Of a stretch of DNA of 62,899 bases, positions 57,848-62,899 are shown piece by piece. The notes under the pieces were generated by a model, which did not search any database, was not told where the DNA came from, and worked only from the letters and a program-made list of their open reading frames with translations. Location: positions 1 through 62,899 of the IMG/VR virus record IMGVR_UViG_3300032304_001576. One strand, written 5' to 3'. The stretch's first letter is position 1, and each line of letters opens with the position of its first letter. The DNA comes from a virus. The position numbers were made by a program, and so were the translations under genes.

Positions 57848-58387
57848 ATGTCTACTACGACATTACAAAGAATATGGACTCGTCCAGCATTAATGATATT
57901 TTCAGAAAATGCTCCCGTGGTGGTAAATGCTGCCTCAGGTCAATGGAATCTTGGCACGGCAGATACAGACTTCCTTTACCTTACTGACGACAGTAGATCG
58001 GAGTTACAGGTAGCAATAGAAAGAATTGAATATAAGAAAAGAATGATTAATGGAAGAATGAGATCTTATCATGTGGCAGATAAGAAAACATTCTCTGTGT
58101 CATGGGAGGATCTTCCTTCCGTACGAGATGAATTATCTGAGACTAGATTTGGCGGAACTACAACAGGCTGGGCATCCTCTCAACAGATGCTTGACTGGCA
58201 TAAAGATCATACAGACAGTTTCTATCTCACTTTGGTTTATGACACTCCTACATCATCTTCAGCCGTACCGCTGAAGTACTCATTAGAATACTATAATGTG
58301 TTCTTTGAGGATTTTAGTTATGTCATTACAAAGCGAGGGGCGACACACGATCTTTGGGATATCTCCATGACTTTGGTGGAGGTGTAA
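57848..58387 (+). CDS. minor tail protein (distal-tail-like), 179 aa
   Basis: MSTTTLQRIWTRPALMIFSE, RIEYKKRMINGRMRSYHVAD and KTFSVSWEDLPS. Follows the tape measure directly, where the distal tail protein is usual. Beta-rich; no catalytic motif. Confidence 0.75.
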   Translation: MSTTTLQRIWTRPALMIFSENAPVVVNAASGQWNLGTADTDFLYLTDDSRSELQVAIERIEYKKRMINGRMRSYHVADKKTFSVSWEDLPSVRDELSETRFGGTTTGWASSQQMLDWHKDHTDSFYLTLVYDTPTSSSAVPLKYSLEYYNVFFEDFSYVITKRGATHDLWDISMTLVEV

Positions 58388-61300
58388 TGTTAAACTATAG
58401 CGACATTCGTGACCTATATAAAAATGCCGACAGAATAAATAGCGAGCATCAAGTTATTGCTGAATGGAATATGAATAAATATTTTTCTATAGAAAAATAT
58501 GGATTGTATAAACTCTATGGTCAACAATTTACCTATTCGTCTAGTAGTTCAAATATTATCGACGGCAAAAACAGAATTTTATTTAATGAAGATGAAACAA
58601 AAATAGATCCTAAATCAGAATTTTATTCACAACTATCATCTGTTTTTAAGCCCAATAGACCAGACGCTGGAATTGTTTTTGCTCAAAAACATCCTGGTGC
58701 CGTGTTCTCAGATAGCGTATTTGATATTAGAGTGTCAAGACTTTCTACTGCTTCTGCTAGATTTTATCCAGTATCAGAAGGCAGAACATATGATTACTAT
58801 AACTCTGGCAAGTTTCTTGGCTTTGATCAGATTGCTGATGTAAAAAGAAAAATGGTCGGGGTGGCGAATAGTTTTGGGAGCATCTCAGACGTTAACCCAT
58901 TTGTTGTTTATGAGCAAGATGTTATGTGCAATAAGATAGTCATTAAGGTACAAAATCATCTCGCTATTCCTTCATCATTTTCAATAGATATTTTAGTTAG
59001 TGGCTCATGGACTCAAATTTATAATGTTCCAAGAACTGAAGCAAGATTATCAAATCCAAGCGCTAGTGCTAATAGCAACGATGACTTTATATCAGGAGAA
59101 CTTAATTTATACTATCAAAGAAATGGAACTTGGTCTAAAACAGTTACAAGGCTAGATGATTTTGATGAAATTATATCAGCATCTCCAACTCACTTCAAAA
59201 GAATTCGTGGGCTAAGGTTTAGAGTAGACTCAATGGTTCCAGTAGTTCTACCTCCTCAAAAACCAACTGGAGAAAAATGGGTAAGCACCCTTAAGAATGC
59301 ACCTTTGGAACTTATAGAAATATCTCCACGCTTAGAAGCAGATGTTAGTGACTACGTTGAATCTTTTAGTCTAGCCTCTTCTATTGGTGATTCTACAAGT
59401 TTTGGTCTACCAGTTGGAACGGTAGTGTCTGGAACTGGTAATATATCATTGTCAAATGAAGACGGGCAATTTCTTTTCGCAAGCATCCTAAGTACATCTA
59501 AAATGCTTAATGAGGATGTAAAGTTTAGTCTTTACCAAAAGGTATATGTGCCAGATGTAAATCAGACATTCAATATTCCAATGGGAGTTTTATACTCAAA
59601 TCAATGGAACATAGGTGGAGATTATTCTGTATCAGTTTCTTTAGAGGATGGTATGAAGTACCTTAGGCAACTGTCCGCCCCTGATTTTATGATATCTTCA
59701 TTTGCTGCTACATCAGCCATTATTTTAATGATATTAGATAATGTTGGAGTGACTGGCCTAGACTTTAGGAAGTCCTCCGATTACAGTAAAAACGATAAAG
59801 AAGATACCTTAATTAAGAATTTCTTTTGTAAAAGAGAGCAAACGGTGGCAGAAGTATTTGAACAGATAGCGGTGGCAACACAATGTTCTATGTACTATGA
59901 TGCTACAGGTAAATTAAACGTACTCACAAAAGAAAGATTAACAGAGAATGCTGCAATAGAAGACTCTGTTCAAGAAATTAATAATTTAAACCCAGATCCA
60001 TATAAATATGTCTGGTACAACAACAATTGGTTCTTTTACGGTAGTAATACTGACGCTCTTCCAACAGAGACAGAATGGACCTATAGTGATTACTATGGGT
60101 TCTGGGTTTCTGAGGATCATCCAGTTCCAGCACAGTCTCCTGGGACAGACTTCTGGTTTATTATGGATGAAAATGTTTCTGCGTCAGCGACTGAATATCC
60201 ATATACTGCAAGTTATACTTCTAATGTTGTATCTTTAGCGGAAGAAAAAATTAACCCAATAACAGATGGAGATATTACATATCATTTTTATGGCCCTAAA
60301 AGAGCCCCACTTTCTAATATAATTGAGGATACGCAGAAAAAACTTTATCAGCAGTTATTGCTAGATCAATTCCCTATGAATTCTTTGGCCTTTTCGAACT
60401 TTGAGTATGGAACAACCATAATGTGGCAGCCATCGGATGATAACTCATCTGTTCTAGGGGCAGCAAATGTCATTAAAGATCTATATGAATATAGATTAAA
60501 AAATCTATATGATGGAAAAACTTATACAAAATTTAATGAAGAAGACGCAATTAGAGCGATGTTTACTACCGAAACTGATGATAACTACAGAAGATCTTTA
60601 GTAATTTATTTAGATGCAAACGAGGGCTTTACGATACCAGATTATGAAGGATATGTTCTTATAGATAATGAATATATTAAGTATCGTGGAAAGTTATTTT
60701 ATGTCGCTGGCACCAATGGAGTTTATGGCAGTAGGATAATCTTTACTGAAGAAGAGTTTTTTGAGTTAAAGTCTTCTTTAGGAAAAGGTGATTCAATATC
60801 ATTTAGAGGTTTAATAGTAGACGTTAAATTTAAAAATATTGAAAAAGTAAATGATAAATATAAATATAGAGTAATAGGCGATGGTAGAGGTAAATTCAGT
60901 AGTGATGTATCAAGACATTATGCAGTAGTAGAGGAATCAGATGGAATAGAGCCTTCAAATAGATTTAAACTAGTTCTTGGTGAAAAAGCAAACTATAATG
61001 TTCCAGGTCAACTAGAGGCCACAACAAAATTTAATTTCTTGGATAAAGTTAAATATAAGTCTGCTAAAAAATTCTTAGGAACTATTCCGAGCGATACGCT
61101 AGACACCTACCTTGGATTTCTTAAAATATCAGGGCCTGTTGCCCCCAAGTCGGATAGAGATGTTGTTGAGTCTATTACAACCGCTTCGCCGTCTAATTCT
61201 GTAGTAAAAGAATTAAACAAAATAAATAATCAGGTAAACGACGATGTTCCTGGAAAAGACTTTGATCCATTTGTATCTCTTATGGGAGAAAAGGCATTAT

Positions 61301-62631
61301 ATGGTCAGAAAATTACTCTGCCATTTGCTCCAAACTTTATATCTACAAGGATGAGGCTCTACTCTCCTAGAAAGATAGTTGATAAAAATTATGTAGTATC
61401 ATCTACAAACTCTTCAATTGCTGGAATAGGCTTTGGCATAAATAGCCTAGGTGAAGGATACTATCTAGAGGTGGAAAACGCGGCGGCAGGTAAAGGTTTT
61501 TATAAAGAAGATGATGTTACTAAAAACCTTAGATTCTATAGAATTAAATTAGAAAAACAAAAGGATAGTGTTGTATATACTCCAACTCTTCTAATGAGGG
61601 CAAGCGTCGGCGGGGCAACTGTATCTGATACTGCTGTTCAAGTTATAAAATCTGACAATCAATCAGGAGACCCTGTATTTGAACTTGACATTGAAATAGA
61701 ACAGTTTAAAGACGCTATGAAGTATACAATTTACTACGGAGATAATAAGATCGGTAGTTATGTAGAAAAAATTGGTGAGTCTGTAGGAATTAACTCAAAA
61801 AATATTTGCATGTTTGTAAGAAATGATTCTCAGGCCATTTATGAATACATTGCTGCTGCGGCAAAGCCATTTGAAGATAGCACAGGATCATACTTTAAGG
61901 GTAAGAAACAATTTGAAAAAGTGTTAAATCAAGGGGCTATTTCTGTAAATAAATCTTTCTTGTTTAAGGATGATAAGAATGAAGCACTATTTTATTACAA
62001 TGATTTTGCTAGACTTGCAAGACAAGTAAGAGAGTATGAGATTAGATTTGCTGGCCCTGCTTTAACAACATCTCTTCTAGATATTTCAGAAATTAATCCT
62101 AAGTATCTAATTAAAAAATATGAGCCTAATGCCTTCGGTGCTAAATTGGTTGTAGCCAATATTTCTGGCGGAGCCATGAGGCTAGGTTCTGACGCTAGGC
62201 TTCCCCTATATATCGTTGGAATTGCGTTAGAGGAATTAAGTTCTGGAACCGTTACAGCAAAAGATTTATATGAAAATAGTGAAGAAGATAAATTAAAGCA
62301 GACGGAGAGAGAGAAAAATATTTCTATTTATGGAGATCAAACATTTTCTCTAGATAGCCAATACATCCAGTCACTATCTCAAGCAAGATCTATGATGCAA
62401 TGGGTTTTGAGGTATTGCAGTAGACAAAGAATAAAACTAACTATGGAAATTTTTGAGAACCCCCTAATAGAACTTGGAGATAAAGTAAAGATATACGATA
62501 AATCCCGTGGGTACTATGAGGGCAATAGTAACTTTGGCGACAAAACATTTGTTGTATCTTCTATCGCTCATTCAGTAAGCCCCAGCGGTCCATCAATGAC
62601 TATATCAATAGTAGAGGTCGGTGAAGCATAG
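58387..62631 (+). CDS. large minor tail / tail-hub protein, 1414 aa
   Basis: ATG 58387 overlaps the previous stop (TAATG) with GGAGGTGTA upstream. Blocks such as FFCKREQTVAEVFEQIAVAT, QCSMYYDATGKLNVLTKERL and a C-terminal FENPLIELGDKVKIYDKSRG are typical of act-phage tail-tip hubs. The middle (IAGIGFGINSLGEGYYLEVE) resembles a LamG-type domain. Likely forms the tail tip that carries the fibres. Confidence 0.8.
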   Translation: MLNYSDIRDLYKNADRINSEHQVIAEWNMNKYFSIEKYGLYKLYGQQFTYSSSSSNIIDGKNRILFNEDETKIDPKSEFYSQLSSVFKPNRPDAGIVFAQKHPGAVFSDSVFDIRVSRLSTASARFYPVSEGRTYDYYNSGKFLGFDQIADVKRKMVGVANSFGSISDVNPFVVYEQDVMCNKIVIKVQNHLAIPSSFSIDILVSGSWTQIYNVPRTEARLSNPSASANSNDDFISGELNLYYQRNGTWSKTVTRLDDFDEIISASPTHFKRIRGLRFRVDSMVPVVLPPQKPTGEKWVSTLKNAPLELIEISPRLEADVSDYVESFSLASSIGDSTSFGLPVGTVVSGTGNISLSNEDGQFLFASILSTSKMLNEDVKFSLYQKVYVPDVNQTFNIPMGVLYSNQWNIGGDYSVSVSLEDGMKYLRQLSAPDFMISSFAATSAIILMILDNVGVTGLDFRKSSDYSKNDKEDTLIKNFFCKREQTVAEVFEQIAVATQCSMYYDATGKLNVLTKERLTENAAIEDSVQEINNLNPDPYKYVWYNNNWFFYGSNTDALPTETEWTYSDYYGFWVSEDHPVPAQSPGTDFWFIMDENVSASATEYPYTASYTSNVVSLAEEKINPITDGDITYHFYGPKRAPLSNIIEDTQKKLYQQLLLDQFPMNSLAFSNFEYGTTIMWQPSDDNSSVLGAANVIKDLYEYRLKNLYDGKTYTKFNEEDAIRAMFTTETDDNYRRSLVIYLDANEGFTIPDYEGYVLIDNEYIKYRGKLFYVAGTNGVYGSRIIFTEEEFFELKSSLGKGDSISFRGLIVDVKFKNIEKVNDKYKYRVIGDGRGKFSSDVSRHYAVVEESDGIEPSNRFKLVLGEKANYNVPGQLEATTKFNFLDKVKYKSAKKFLGTIPSDTLDTYLGFLKISGPVAPKSDRDVVESITTASPSNSVVKELNKINNQVNDDVPGKDFDPFVSLMGEKALYGQKITLPFAPNFISTRMRLYSPRKIVDKNYVVSSTNSSIAGIGFGINSLGEGYYLEVENAAAGKGFYKEDDVTKNLRFYRIKLEKQKDSVVYTPTLLMRASVGGATVSDTAVQVIKSDNQSGDPVFELDIEIEQFKDAMKYTIYYGDNKIGSYVEKIGESVGINSKNICMFVRNDSQAIYEYIAAAAKPFEDSTGSYFKGKKQFEKVLNQGAISVNKSFLFKDDKNEALFYYNDFARLARQVREYEIRFAGPALTTSLLDISEINPKYLIKKYEPNAFGAKLVVANISGGAMRLGSDARLPLYIVGIALEELSSGTVTAKDLYENSEEDKLKQTEREKNISIYGDQTFSLDSQYIQSLSQARSMMQWVLRYCSRQRIKLTMEIFENPLIELGDKVKIYDKSRGYYEGNSNFGDKTFVVSSIAHSVSPSGPSMTISIVEVGEA

Positions 62632-62899
62632 TGACTGACTTGCAAAAAATATTAGATAAAGTTAATTATGCTAGAAGTCAAAAGTTTATTTCTCAGGAAG
62701 AGGCTGAAAACTTACGCGCCCGTGCTAAAAAAATGGCGGACAATAAAGGCAACCTTAAAGAAGATGAAAGAAGTAAAATTAACACTATCCTTAACAATTC
62801 TTTGAATAAAAAAGGGCAGGAGGTTAAAAAAGAAACTGGTCTTAAGCCACCCGCAAGTAGTGATTTAACTCGTTTAGATAAACCAGGATCTGGTCAAAA
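62631..62899 (+). CDS. hypothetical coiled-coil tail protein, partial
   Basis: GTG at 62631 overlaps the previous stop (TAGTG). MTDLQKILDKVNYARSQKFI then Lys/Glu/Asn-rich helices. Open to the window end. Role unknown. Confidence 0.6.
   Translation, partial: MTDLQKILDKVNYARSQKFISQEEAENLRARAKKMADNKGNLKEDERSKINTILNNSLNKKGQEVKKETGLKPPASSDLTRLDKPGSGQ

Noticed and set aside
13595-62899. Search for terminase, integrase, partition or repressor genes
   Set aside because: None recognised; they are presumably outside the window, so no statement on lifestyle is made.

Overview
This window looks like part of the genome of a large tailed phage (Caudoviricetes, siphovirus-type) of an actinobacterium. The host clue comes from a WhiB-family regulator, a DUF7455-like zinc protein, a DUF932-family protein, many leaderless-looking genes and an amidase endolysin with a peptidoglycan-binding tail. 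The small protein next to the portal and the order of the head and tail genes recall large Streptomyces phages, but the host genus cannot be fixed from the sequence. No terminase, integrase, DNA polymerase or plasmid-type gene was recognised, so the window is an internal slice of the genome.

Region 1 (1-10.5 kb, nearly all minus strand) holds about 38 very small, tightly packed genes, many under 60 codons, in short transcription units. The units follow a repeated grammar. They start at a promoter box TGTCAGACC-N4-TGnTAnnnT (13 minus-strand copies plus one plus-strand copy) or at a TTGACA-type promoter. Most end at a GC box (GGGCCGGG core, 9 copies) just 3' of the last gene, sometimes with a hairpin. 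Several genes start exactly 6 nt after the -10 hexamer, which predicts leaderless mRNAs. Three units end in tRNAs (Leu; Glu; Trp plus Asp), each preceded by the same small covarying hairpin.

Region 2 (10.5-13.2 kb) carries one plus-strand zinc peptide, then minus-strand genes for an HNH nuclease, a small protein, ThyX, tRNAs Ser-GCT, Arg-TCT and Ile-TAT, an endonuclease VII-like nuclease and a DUF7455-like protein.

Region 3 (13.4-62.9 kb, plus strand, visibly more A+T-rich) is the lysis and virion module. It holds a holin and amidase endolysin, then a class II (B12-dependent) ribonucleotide reductase. Next comes a long run of receptor-binding and fibre proteins: LamG-like, DLLDGQH-repeat, and a collagen/polyglycine-like fibre. 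A probable modification cassette follows: a prolyl-4-hydroxylase-type dioxygenase with a degenerate twin, three GlcNAc-type (PF11397-like) glycosyltransferases, another glycosyltransferase, three tandem paralogs of unknown function and a GNAT-like protein. After that come the portal, a protease fused to a scaffold with an internal scaffold start, the major capsid protein, head-tail connectors, tail terminator, major tail protein, tail chaperones with a CCCAAAC frameshift site, a giant 3774-residue tape measure (kinase-like, lytic transglycosylase and NlpC/P60 domains) and large minor tail proteins.

The most interesting idea is that the fibre, hydroxylase and GlcNAc-transferase genes form a phage hydroxyproline O-glycosylation system that decorates the phage's own Pro/Gly-rich fibre. 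This rests on family recognition and gene order and is an inference. The best directly visible novelty is the regulatory grammar of region 1.
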